Assembly: GCF_946480385.1 (NCBI RefSeq)
Contig: NZ_CAMLJP010000151.1
Location: 1 to 12,574 of the forward strand
DNA length: 12,574 bases
Source of the DNA: an uncultured Azospirillum sp.
GTDB lineage: Bacteria; Pseudomonadota; Alphaproteobacteria; Azospirillales; Azospirillaceae
Reading direction: 5' to 3'
Under the pieces are notes generated by a model. The model was not told the origin of the DNA and made no database searches. It was given only the letters and a program-made list of their open reading frames with translations. Numbering within the stretch: the stretch's first letter is position 1; each line of letters begins with the position of its first letter. Positions 1 to 9,879 of the stretch are shown in pieces. Both the position numbers and the translations under genes were made by a program.

Positions 1-75
1 AAGTCGGTCGGCATCGCCGTCGCCGACAGCCCCGCCAGCCTGGGCTCCACCATGCTGAAGGTGTTCAAGGGCTGA
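1..75 (+). CDS. sucD: Succinyl-CoA synthetase alpha subunit, C-terminal end (partial)
   Basis: Frame 1 is open from the window edge to a TGA at 73-75 and gives 24 residues ending in SPASLGSTMLKVFKG. This matches the usual C-terminus of the ADP/GDP-forming succinyl-CoA ligase alpha subunit (DSPA..G.TM..V.KG). The enzyme interconverts succinyl-CoA and succinate with nucleotide phosphorylation in the cytoplasmic TCA cycle. The identity rests on this short tail plus the position directly upstream of sucA on the same strand, which is the classical alphaproteobacterial order sucC-sucD-sucA-sucB. The catalytic histidine and the CoA-binding domain lie outside the window. Confidence 0.85.
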   Translation, partial: KSVGIAVADSPASLGSTMLKVFKG

Positions 76-83
76 TGGCCTGC

Positions 84-108
84 GGGCGTCGCCTCACGGG
101 TGACGCCC
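84..108 (+). other. Stem-loop just after sucD (attenuator or 3'-end hairpin)
   Basis: Bases 84-93 (GGGCGTCGCC) pair with 99-108 (GGTGACGCCC) around a 5-base loop, a 10-bp stem with one G-U pair, starting 8 bases after the sucD stop. No T-run follows, so it is not a standard intrinsic terminator. It may mark an mRNA 3' end or processing site, or a partial terminator that lowers sucA expression relative to sucCD. A second, weaker hairpin (153-160 with 173-180, 8 bp) follows, then a CCCC/GGGG mini-hairpin at 184-194. Confidence 0.45.
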
Positions 109-221
109 ACGGCCTCCCGCCTTTGAAAAGAGACGTACCCGGAAGAGGTTGACGGGCGGGACGCTGTGGTGCCCCGCCCGCCGCCCCTTCGGGGTCTCCT
201 CTTGGACGGATGGTCCTGGGA

Positions 222-303
222 ACCCATATGCAAGCGTCGGCGGTGCTCTTCGCATCCCAGCCCGCACCCCACCGGCTGTTTTCGCCGGTTCTCGCATATG
301 GGT
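222..303 (+). other. Candidate structured leader RNA upstream of sucA
   Basis: Bases 222-231 (ACCCATATGC) are perfectly complementary to 294-303 (GCATATGGGT). The enclosed 62 bases contain two smaller hairpins, 242-246 with 264-268 (GGTGC/GCACC) and 271-276 with 284-289 (ACCGGC/GCCGGT). Together they would form a three-way junction closed by a 10-bp stem, 78 bases upstream of the sucA start. Structured leaders in front of TCA genes are known in other proteobacteria (the sucA and sucC RNA motifs), but I do not recognise this one as a member of either. At DNA level the outer arms could instead be a split operator. No covariation can be judged from one sequence. Confidence 0.35.
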
Positions 304-355
304 ATCCAACGATCCCCCGCCCTCTTCATCACTCGCGATCATCTCCCACAGGGAA

Positions 356-372
356 TCGGGCTTACGGCCCGA
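356..372 (+). promoter_or_regulatory. Hairpin overlapping the sucA Shine-Dalgarno
   Basis: Bases 356-361 (TCGGGC) pair with 367-372 (GCCCGA) around the loop TTACG. The Shine-Dalgarno sequence of sucA is GAGGTGA at 371-377, so the 3' arm takes up its first two bases. Forming or melting this helix could tune ribosome loading on sucA. A small hairpin, 344-347 with 351-354, sits just upstream. The pairing is visible; a regulatory role is inferred. Confidence 0.35.
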
Positions 373-381
373 GGTGAAACC

Positions 382-3345
<2,964 letters not shown>

Positions 3346-3385
3346 CCATCACCCAAGCGAACAAGAAGACGAACGAGGATAAAGA

Positions 3386-4627
<1,242 letters not shown>

Positions 4628-4645
4628 TAACGAGCCAGAAGCGCT

Positions 4646-4689
4646 AAAAAAGGGCCATGGGAGGGGCAATCCTCCCATGGCCCTTTTTT
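4646..4689 (+). terminator. Strong (bidirectional) intrinsic terminator after sucB
   Basis: Bases 4646-4664 and 4671-4689 are perfect reverse complements, a 19-bp stem around the loop GGCAAT. The GC-rich part GGGCCATGGGAGG is flanked by six A on the left and six T on the right, so it can terminate on either strand. It begins 18 bases after the sucB stop and closes the suc operon. Confidence 0.95.
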
Positions 4690-4810
4690 CTGTCCTGCCC
4701 TGTTTTTCCGTCGGTCCTGCCGGAAATCGCGCTATCCTTCGTTCGTTCACACATGATGAAGGCCGGACCCTGCCGGCCCGGACGGCTCCTCCAACGGAGA
4801 GGGTCTCGCC

Positions 4811-5566
4811 ATGGCGGTTCGCGAGCGGATGAGGCGGCTGTGCAGGCGGTGGGTGCCGGCGCTTGCCGCCATCCTCGTCCTGTATGCTGCGGGCGGAGCC
4901 ACGTCAGGCCGCGCGCAGATCGTCGTCGACCTTGAACTGGTCCTGGCGGTCGACGCCTCGGCCAGCATCGTCGACAACACCCTGGATTTCCAACTCGCCG
5001 GACATGCCGCGGCGTTTCGCGACCCCCGCATCATCGCCGCCATCGACAGCGGACCGCACCGCCGCATCGCCGTGACCCTGGTGTCCTGGTCCGATCCGAT
5101 GTCCTTCCAGGTGCTGATCCCCTGGACCCTGCTCGACAGTGCGGCCAGCGTCCGGGCCTTCGCCGACCGGGTCGAACAGGCGCCACGGCGCGACTTCGCC
5201 GGCAGCACCGGCATCGGCGCAGCGATGCTGCGCTCGGCGGCACTGTTCGGTGCCAGCGGCTTCCTGTCGTCCCGCCGGATCATCGATCTGGTCAGCAACG
5301 GCACCAGCAACATCGGCATCCGGCCGGAATTTGCCCGCGACACCGTCACCGCCGCCGGCATCACCGTCAATGGTCTGGTCATCCTCGACGAGGTCGCCTG
5401 GCTCGCCGATTACTTCACCGCCAGCGTCGTCGGCGGCGCCGATTGCTTCGTCCGGGTGGCGGACAGCCGCGCCAGCTTCGCCCGCGCCATCCTCGACAAG
5501 CTGGCCTGGGAGATCGCCACCCATGATCCGCCGCCGGCAATCGATCGCACGGACAGGAAAGGATGA
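4811..5566 (+). CDS. Exported DUF1194 (von Willebrand A-like) protein
   Basis: This 251-residue protein matches DUF1194, a VWA-like family of unknown function common in alphaproteobacteria. The N-terminus has an Arg-rich stretch, a hydrophobic core (about 15-30) and a likely signal peptidase site after A35 (SGRA-QIVVD), so it is probably periplasmic. Family signatures are LELVLAVDASASI (41-53) with the metal-site motif D48-x-S50-x-S52, WSDP, VLIPWTLLDSAASVRAFADRV, GSTGIGAAM with T133, ITVNGLVILDE and VVGGADCF. The segment that usually reads IDVSGDGPNN is IDLVSNGTSN here, so the third metal-site acidic residue appears to be N163. Start 4811 is preceded by GGAGAGGG (4796-4803). It lies beyond the sucB terminator and so has its own promoter, which I cannot place. 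The biological role is unknown. Confidence 0.85.
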   Translation: MAVRERMRRLCRRWVPALAAILVLYAAGGATSGRAQIVVDLELVLAVDASASIVDNTLDFQLAGHAAAFRDPRIIAAIDSGPHRRIAVTLVSWSDPMSFQVLIPWTLLDSAASVRAFADRVEQAPRRDFAGSTGIGAAMLRSAALFGASGFLSSRRIIDLVSNGTSNIGIRPEFARDTVTAAGITVNGLVILDEVAWLADYFTASVVGGADCFVRVADSRASFARAILDKLAWEIATHDPPPAIDRTDRKG

Positions 5567-5688
5567 GGAAAACGGCGGACACAACTTTAAAAATTCCGAC
5601 AATCCCCGATAACAATCGTTTCGGTTTGTTGACAACCCTTTGGCCTTCGGCTTGGCTTTGACACCCGCAAACGCTGAAGGTCGCCCCG

Positions 5689-6414
5689 ATGCAGGTTACC
5701 GTTCTCGATCTCGCCGTCGCCGCGAACACCGTCTACAACTTCCAGAAGGGCCGCGGCAACGACGCCGCCGCCTTCGAGAAGGCGGAATCACTGGATCGGG
5801 CGCCCGCCGACTATCAGGTGATCTTCACGCACGAAGACACCACCGTCGGCTTCTTCGGCGCCGTCTACAAGCATGGCAAGTCCAACCAATACATCGTGTC
5901 CTACCGCGGCACCGCGGTCGGCAGCAGCACCTCCGGCCAGATGGTCGGTGGCAAGAACCTGAAGACCGACATCGGCCTCTACGCCATCGAAAGCCTGCCC
6001 TCCTGCGTGCGCGCCGCCCATCTGCTGCTGGAGCAGGCGAAGATCCTGCTGGGCGATGCCAAACCGATCCTGTGCGGCCATTCGCTGGGCGGCGCCATCG
6101 CCACCATCATCGCGGTCGAAACGGCATCGCCCTGCTGCGCTTTCAACGCGCCGACGGTGTCCAAGATGGTGCGCGGCGGCATCATCCACGGCCCCTATGT
6201 CCGGGTGGAGAAGACCGACCTGCCCGCCATCGAAAAGCAGATCATCAACTTCAATCTGCAATGGGACCCGATCAGCAAATCGTCCAAGGCGGTCGGCAAG
6301 GTGATCAAACTACCGGCTACCCTGCGGTCAGGCGGCCATTCGCAGGACAAGGTCGTCGCCAACATCAAGTCCAGCAAATACGCCTCGATGCCCTTTTTCA
6401 GTCTGGTCGGTTGA
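5689..6414 (+). CDS. Class-3-lipase-like alpha/beta hydrolase, possible effector
   Basis: This 241-residue protein has the layout of lipase class 3. SYRGT (71-75) fits the oxyanion-hole strand, and CGHSLGGA (129-136) is the nucleophile elbow with S132. FNLQWDPIS gives a candidate acid D193, and GGHSQDKV a candidate base H217. The likely reaction is ester hydrolysis of a lipid; the substrate is unknown. There is no signal peptide or membrane segment, so if it is secreted it needs a dedicated system. Start 5689 has GAAGG at 5676-5680. The upstream gap contains a TTGACA at 5629-5634 without a convincing -10. It converges with the C58 protease gene, 18 bases away, and the 9-base sequence GGTCGGTTG occurs twice at the junction (6405-6413, 6419-6427). 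A role as an effector is inferred from that neighbour; a housekeeping esterase is possible. Confidence 0.75.
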   Translation: MQVTVLDLAVAANTVYNFQKGRGNDAAAFEKAESLDRAPADYQVIFTHEDTTVGFFGAVYKHGKSNQYIVSYRGTAVGSSTSGQMVGGKNLKTDIGLYAIESLPSCVRAAHLLLEQAKILLGDAKPILCGHSLGGAIATIIAVETASPCCAFNAPTVSKMVRGGIIHGPYVRVEKTDLPAIEKQIINFNLQWDPISKSSKAVGKVIKLPATLRSGGHSQDKVVANIKSSKYASMPFFSLVG

Positions 6415-6432
6415 TTACGGTCGGTTGTCGGG

Positions 6433-7104
6433 TCAATTGAACGAGATGCTCTGCACCACGAACTCTTTCACCTTATAGTCGACGGTCGACCCGTCCCGCT
6501 TCACGAAATTGCGGTATCGGTCGACCAGTCCGGCGAACAGGTCGCTGACGCTGCCGCTGGACGCTTTGTATTCGCCGAAGTTCGGGTCGAAGAAATACAG
6601 GTGCGACCCCAGCCCGAAGGCCTTGCCGCCGGACTTGTAGCAGCAGGTCGCGTGCGCCATCCCGCGCTGTTCGAAGATCATGGTGACGACGTGATAGGTG
6701 TGAGGGCCGGCGGTGGCTGTGGTGATCGCCTTCATCACCTCCTTGAGGCTTTCAGGACTGTTGACGCTCACCCACTCCGTCCTGGTCGCGGCGATCTTGA
6801 ACCCGGCCTGCGCCATTGCCTGGTTGCGTGATCCGAGTTGCTCGGATGAGGTGTCCAGGTCGTTGCTCAGTTCGGCGCCGTAGAGGCGTTGCTTGATGCT
6901 GGCGTGCAGGATCGTGTTGTCCAGGTCGATGTAGGCGATGCGCGCCTTCGACGTCTCGCCCTTGTGCGAGCGGTGGCGCGCGATCCACTCCAGGCTGAGG
7001 CCGAAGCAGATTCCGCTGTTCACCTCGTGGTCACTGGGAAACAGCCGCTGGATCGGCAGGCGCTGCTTGAACGGCGCCACACAATAGCTGTCGAACGCGG
7101 CCAT
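6433..7104 (-). CDS. YopT-type (peptidase family C58) cysteine protease
   Basis: This 223-residue protein carries the three blocks of family C58 (YopT/AvrPphB): NSGICFGLSLEWI with nucleophile C33, RGMAHATCCY with H151, and LYFFDPNFGEY with D173, in the family's order and spacing. Known members are effectors injected into eukaryotic cells; YopT cleaves prenylated Rho GTPases and AvrPphB cleaves plant kinases. This protein is essentially the catalytic domain with a short N-terminus and no signal peptide. In-frame ATGs also exist at 7119 and 7116. The start at 7104 is chosen because GGGGA lies at a usable distance upstream, whereas GGAA abuts the ATG at 7119. It is convergent with the lipase-like gene and divergent from the PAS gene. 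No type III secretion or chaperone gene is in the window, so delivery and target are unknown. Confidence 0.85.
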   Translation of the reverse strand: MAAFDSYCVAPFKQRLPIQRLFPSDHEVNSGICFGLSLEWIARHRSHKGETSKARIAYIDLDNTILHASIKQRLYGAELSNDLDTSSEQLGSRNQAMAQAGFKIAATRTEWVSVNSPESLKEVMKAITTATAGPHTYHVVTMIFEQRGMAHATCCYKSGGKAFGLGSHLYFFDPNFGEYKASSGSVSDLFAGLVDRYRNFVKRDGSTVDYKVKEFVVQSISFN

Positions 7105-7114
7105 TCCATTCCCC

Positions 7115-7130
7115 ATCATTTCCGAATGAT
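7115..7130. promoter_or_regulatory. Small palindrome at the 5' end of the C58 gene
   Basis: ATCATT (7115-7120) and AATGAT (7125-7130) form a 6-bp inverted repeat around TCCG. It covers the upstream alternative start codons of the protease gene, so it would sit in its leader or at its promoter. It could bind a regulator or be chance in a locally AT-richer stretch. Confidence 0.25.
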
Positions 7131-7190
7131 TGCTGGCTGTCGGTACCGCCCTGCGCCGGCGGTGCCCTCCCACACTATGCCCGATAATCA

Positions 7191-7210
7191 TTCGATTACA
7201 ATTAATCGAA
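7191..7210. promoter_or_regulatory. Perfect palindrome, operator-like, in the divergent intergenic region
   Basis: TTCGATTA (7191-7198) and TAATCGAA (7203-7210) are perfect reverse complements around CAAT, a 20-base dyad in an AT-rich island within high-GC DNA. It lies 87 bases upstream of the C58 start and about 250 bases upstream of the PAS start. Size and symmetry fit a dimeric repressor site, with a promoter for the protease gene nearby. No regulator gene adjoins it and I do not recognise the site. Confidence 0.45.
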
Positions 7211-7229
7211 ACTCCCAGCGATCCCGACG

Positions 7230-7242
7230 CCCCCCCCCCCCC
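7230..7242. repeat. Homopolymer of 13 cytosines
   Basis: An uninterrupted C13 run lies between the 20-base palindrome and the promoter-like sequence of the PAS gene. Tracts of this length tend to slip during replication and can act as phase-variation switches when they sit in promoters. They are also prone to sequencing error, so the true length may differ. Confidence 0.9.
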
Positions 7243-7320
7243 TGGATGGCAGGAAAAGCCCCGGTCACCCCGCCCCGATCTGTTCGCTTCCACCACAGTT
7301 CGGGTCCCTCTCAAATCCAC

Positions 7321-7348
7321 TTGCATGGTCGATGGTATCTGGTATACC
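7321..7348 (+). promoter_or_regulatory. Candidate sigma-70-type promoter for the PAS gene
   Basis: TTGCAT (7321-7326) and TATACC (7343-7348) resemble -35 and -10 hexamers with a 16-base spacer, in a relatively AT-rich patch 114 bases upstream of the PAS start. GATAAT at 7354-7359 is an alternative -10. With C13 and the palindrome, these are the notable elements of the 357-base gap at 7105-7461; I see no further gene in it. Confidence 0.3.
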
Positions 7349-7461
7349 GTATCGATAATGTCAGTGCGGCAGCGGTTTGGGACATCAAGCCCCGATGGCC
7401 ACCGCCGCACCGGCTCCCCCGGCGCCCAATCCAAGAGGGGGCGAGCGCCAAGGAGATCGAC

Positions 7462-7914
7462 ATGGAACAGACAGCAGCAGCGGGTTCGCCCGCGGTTGTG
7501 GATTGCGACCAGTTGGTGGCGGTGATCGGCGATGCCGTCATCGTGTCGGACCCGGCCGGCGCCATCGTCCTGTGGAATGCGGCGGCGGAACGGATGTTCG
7601 GCTTCACCGCCGATGAGGCGATGGGCAAGTCGCTCGACATCATCATTCCCGAACGCCAGCGCCAGCGTCATTGGGACGGCTACGAAAAGACCATGGCCAC
7701 CGGCGAGACCCGCTACGGCCATGACCTGCTGCGGGTTCCGGCGGTCCACAAGGACGGGCACAGCCTGTCGATCGCCTTCACCGTCGCGCTTTTGCGCGGG
7801 ACCGACGGTGGGGTGACCGGGATCGTCGCCGTGGTGCGGGACGAAACCGCCCGCTGGAACGAAGAACGGAAACTGCGCCGCCGCCTCAGCGAACTCGAAG
7901 CGGCGGCCGGCTGA
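7462..7914 (+). CDS. Single-domain PAS protein, FixL-like PAS fold
   Basis: This 150-residue protein is one PAS domain (about 16-128): DAVIVSDPAGAIVLWNAAAERMFGFTADEAMGKSLDIIIPE, then an F-helix region, the KDG turn (97-99) and GIVAVVRDETARW. A charged C-terminal helix (131-147) resembles the linker that joins PAS domains to output domains, but the protein ends there without a kinase, cyclase or methyl-acceptor domain. PAS domains sense ligands, redox state or oxygen and mediate dimerisation. H70 lies 28 residues before the Asp of the KDG turn, the spacing of the heme-ligand histidine in FixL, so heme binding is possible but unproven. Start 7462 has AAGGAG at 7450-7455 and is preferred over upstream in-frame starts, which run into non-coding DNA. 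It is 137 bases upstream of frc; a 6-bp hairpin (7960-7965 with 7975-7980) lies in that gap. Confidence 0.85.
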   Translation: MEQTAAAGSPAVVDCDQLVAVIGDAVIVSDPAGAIVLWNAAAERMFGFTADEAMGKSLDIIIPERQRQRHWDGYEKTMATGETRYGHDLLRVPAVHKDGHSLSIAFTVALLRGTDGGVTGIVAVVRDETARWNEERKLRRRLSELEAAAG

Positions 7915-8051
7915 CGGCGCCCTGCGGCAACGAGCGAATTCCGGCCGCCAACGACCCCGACGCCCCCGATCTCCGGGCGTGGGCCGGCCGGGCAGAAGAG
8001 CAAATCCAAGAGACAATCTGAAACTACGCGAAAAAAGGGAGTGTTGCAGTC

Positions 8052-9302
8052 ATGACCAAGCCGCTTGAAGGCATCAAGATCATCGACTTCACCCATGTGC
8101 AGGCCGGCCCCGCCTGCACCCAGCTTCTGGCCTGGTACGGCGCGGACGTGATCAAGGTCGAACGTCCGGGCGCCGGCGACGTCACCCGCAGCCAGCTGCG
8201 CGACATCCCGGGCGCCGACGCGCTCTATTTCACGATGCTGAACAGCAACAAGCGCTCCCTGACGCTGGACACCAAGACGGCCGAGGGCAAGGAAGTCCTG
8301 ACCCGTCTGATCAAGGAATCCGACGTGCTGGTGGAGAATTTCGGCCCCGGCGCGCTCGACCGCATGGGCTTCAGCTGGGAAAAGATCAAGGAGCTGAACC
8401 CCGGCCTGATCGTCGCCTCGGTCAAGGGCTTCAGCGACGGCCACCACTATCAGGACCTGAAGGTCTATGAGAACGTCGCCCAGTGCGCCGGCGGCGCCGC
8501 CTCGACCACGGGCTTCTGGGATGGCCCGCCGACCGTGTCCGCCGCCGCTCTCGGCGACAGCAACACCGGCATGCACCTCGCCATCGGCATCCTGACCGCC
8601 TTGATGGCCCGCACCAAGACCGGCAAGGGCCAGAAGGTCGCCGTGTCGATGCAGGACAGCGTGCTGAACCTCTGCCGCGTCAAGCTGCGCGACCAGCAGC
8701 GCCTCGACCGCGTCGGCTACCTCGAGGAATACCCGCAGTACCCGCACGGCAAGTTCACCGACGTCGTTCCGCGCGGCGGCAACGCCGGCGGCGGCGGCCA
8801 GCCGGGCTGGGTGCTGAAGTGCAAGGGCTGGGAGACCGATCCCAACGCCTACATCTACTTCACCATCCAGGGCCATGCCTGGGCGCCGATCTGTAAGGCT
8901 CTCGGCCGCGAGGAGTGGATCGACGATCCGGCCTACAACACCGCCGAGGCCCGCCAGGACAAGATCTTCGACATCTTCGCGGTGATCGAGGATTGGCTGA
9001 AGGACAAGACCAAGTTCGAGGCCGTCGACATCCTGCGCAAGTACGACATCCCGTGCGCTCCGGTGCTGTCGATGAAGGAGATTGCCAACGACCCGTCGCT
9101 GCGCGCCAGCGGCACGGTCGTCGAGGTCGACCACAAGGTGCGCGGCAAGTACCTGACCGTCGGCAGCCCGATCAAGTTCTCCGACATGAAGGTCGAGGTC
9201 ACCGGCTCCCCGCTGCTCGGCGAGCACACCGACGAGGTCCTGGCCCAGCTCGGCTACAACAAGGACCAGATCGCCGCCATGCACGAGGCCAAGGTGGTCT
9301 GA
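8052..9302 (+). CDS. frc: Formyl-CoA:oxalate CoA-transferase
   Basis: This class III CoA-transferase moves CoA from formyl-CoA to oxalate, giving oxalyl-CoA for decarboxylation by Oxc in cytoplasmic oxalate breakdown and oxalate/acid resistance. At 416 residues it has the same length as E. coli Frc (YfdW) and follows the Oxalobacter enzyme closely: [13 protein letters not shown] (12-24), [26 protein letters not shown], and [10 protein letters not shown] with catalytic D169 at the same number as in Oxalobacter Frc. The Gly-rich active-site loop NAGGGGQPG is at 244-252, and [16 protein letters not shown] closes the C-terminus. Start 8052 has AGGGAG at 8036-8041. No oxc or oxalate transporter is in the window, which is unusual because frc and oxc are often adjacent. 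Generic CaiB/BaiF relatives are less likely because the Frc-specific segments are all present. Confidence 0.95.
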   Translation: MTKPLEGIKIIDFTHVQAGPACTQLLAWYGADVIKVERPGAGDVTRSQLRDIPGADALYFTMLNSNKRSLTLDTKTAEGKEVLTRLIKESDVLVENFGPGALDRMGFSWEKIKELNPGLIVASVKGFSDGHHYQDLKVYENVAQCAGGAASTTGFWDGPPTVSAAALGDSNTGMHLAIGILTALMARTKTGKGQKVAVSMQDSVLNLCRVKLRDQQRLDRVGYLEEYPQYPHGKFTDVVPRGGNAGGGGQPGWVLKCKGWETDPNAYIYFTIQGHAWAPICKALGREEWIDDPAYNTAEARQDKIFDIFAVIEDWLKDKTKFEAVDILRKYDIPCAPVLSMKEIANDPSLRASGTVVEVDHKVRGKYLTVGSPIKFSDMKVEVTGSPLLGEHTDEVLAQLGYNKDQIAAMHEAKVV

Positions 9303-9314
9303 GGCGGGTCGCAC

Positions 9315-9418
9315 TTGCCCCCACCCTAACCCTCCCCCGCTCCGCAGGGGAGGGAACCCCGCCGCGCTGCGACAGACTCCCTCCCCCGCCCAGCGGGGGA
9401 GGGTCGGGGTGGGGGCAA
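9315..9418. repeat. Compound GC-rich inverted repeat after frc
   Basis: Bases 9315-9341 and 9392-9418 are complementary over 25 of 27 positions (TTGCCCCCACCC... with ...GGGTGGGGGCAA). Inside, CCCTCCCC (9330-9337) pairs with GGGGAGGG (9347-9354), and CCCTCCCCCGC (9379-9389) with GCGGGGGAGGG (9393-9403), so the element can fold as one long hairpin or as two. Such CCCTCCCC/GGGGAGGG modules are a common dispersed intergenic repeat type in alphaproteobacteria. It carries no coding sequence and probably affects mRNA 3' ends. Confidence 0.85.
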
Positions 9419-9444
9419 AGCGGCAACCACCCTGCACAAACGAC

Positions 9445-9476
9445 AACGGCGCCCCACCCGGGCGCCGTTTCCTTTT
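9445..9476 (+). terminator. Intrinsic terminator downstream of frc
   Basis: AACGGCGCCC (9445-9454) pairs perfectly with GGGCGCCGTT (9460-9469) around CACCC, followed by TTTCCTTTT (9468-9476). It ends frc transcription and lies 22 bases before the convergent 77-residue gene. Confidence 0.8.
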
Positions 9477-9497
9477 GCATCCACCCCACCCCAACCG

Positions 9498-9731
9498 TCA
9501 CGCCTTGCCGCTGCGCTCCAGATCGTCCAGGATCTCCCCGGCCCGGCTGGTCAGGGTGTGGGCCAGCCGGTCGTAATGGCCGTTGCCGGTCACGCGGGCG
9601 CGCCGGGCGGCCTCCGCTCCCAATTGGGCCAGTTCAAGGGCCATCTTCCGATAGTCCGGAACAGCCGTCCACGCCGCGTCGACCGCGACGCGAGCCTTCG
9701 GATGATCTTTCGAAGCCACAAACCACCCCAT
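9498..9731 (-). CDS. Small hypothetical protein, 77 residues
   Basis: I do not recognise the family. The 77 residues (MGWFVASKDHPKARVAV..., ending DDLERSGKA) are rich in Ala, Arg and Leu and predict mostly helix: roughly 12-24, an Ala/Leu helix at 29-46 and a C-terminal helix at 54-75. There is no signal peptide or membrane segment, so a soluble cytoplasmic protein is likely. The start at 9731 lacks a well-placed ribosome binding site (GGCGGA directly abuts it), so a start at M30 of this frame is possible. It is transcribed towards the frc terminator and lies 148 bases downstream of the HRDC gene on the same strand, perhaps in one transcript. The frame has a plausible GC-rich third-position pattern, but this remains a moderate call. 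Confidence 0.55.
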   Translation of the reverse strand: MGWFVASKDHPKARVAVDAAWTAVPDYRKMALELAQLGAEAARRARVTGNGHYDRLAHTLTSRAGEILDDLERSGKA

Positions 9732-9879
9732 CCGCCGATGCTGGTGAAGGGCGTAATCCTGGCACGGCAGCGCTCAGGAGCCAACTGACGCTTACGGCAG
9801 CAGCATCACAGCCTTTGGATGTGTCCGCACCCGACCGAACAGGATAGGACCCTCCACTCCGGACGAGGCCGCAGCCCGG

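Noticed and set aside
166..381. A 72-residue N-terminal extension of SucA
   Set aside because: It is Pro/Arg/Ser-rich and unlike the family, and a good ribosome site precedes the ATG at 382.
5629..5657. TTGACA as a -35 element for the lipase gene
   Set aside because: No acceptable -10 hexamer lies at 16-18 bases (TTGGCT at best), so a promoter could not be supported.
9310..9420. The repeated C/G-rich units as a CRISPR array
   Set aside because: Only two inverted, not direct, units are present and there are no spacers of uniform length; they fold as hairpins.
7713..9494. A 593-codon minus-strand open frame opposite frc
   Set aside because: It runs through the inverted repeat, frc and the PAS gene and has no motifs; frc on the plus strand explains the DNA.
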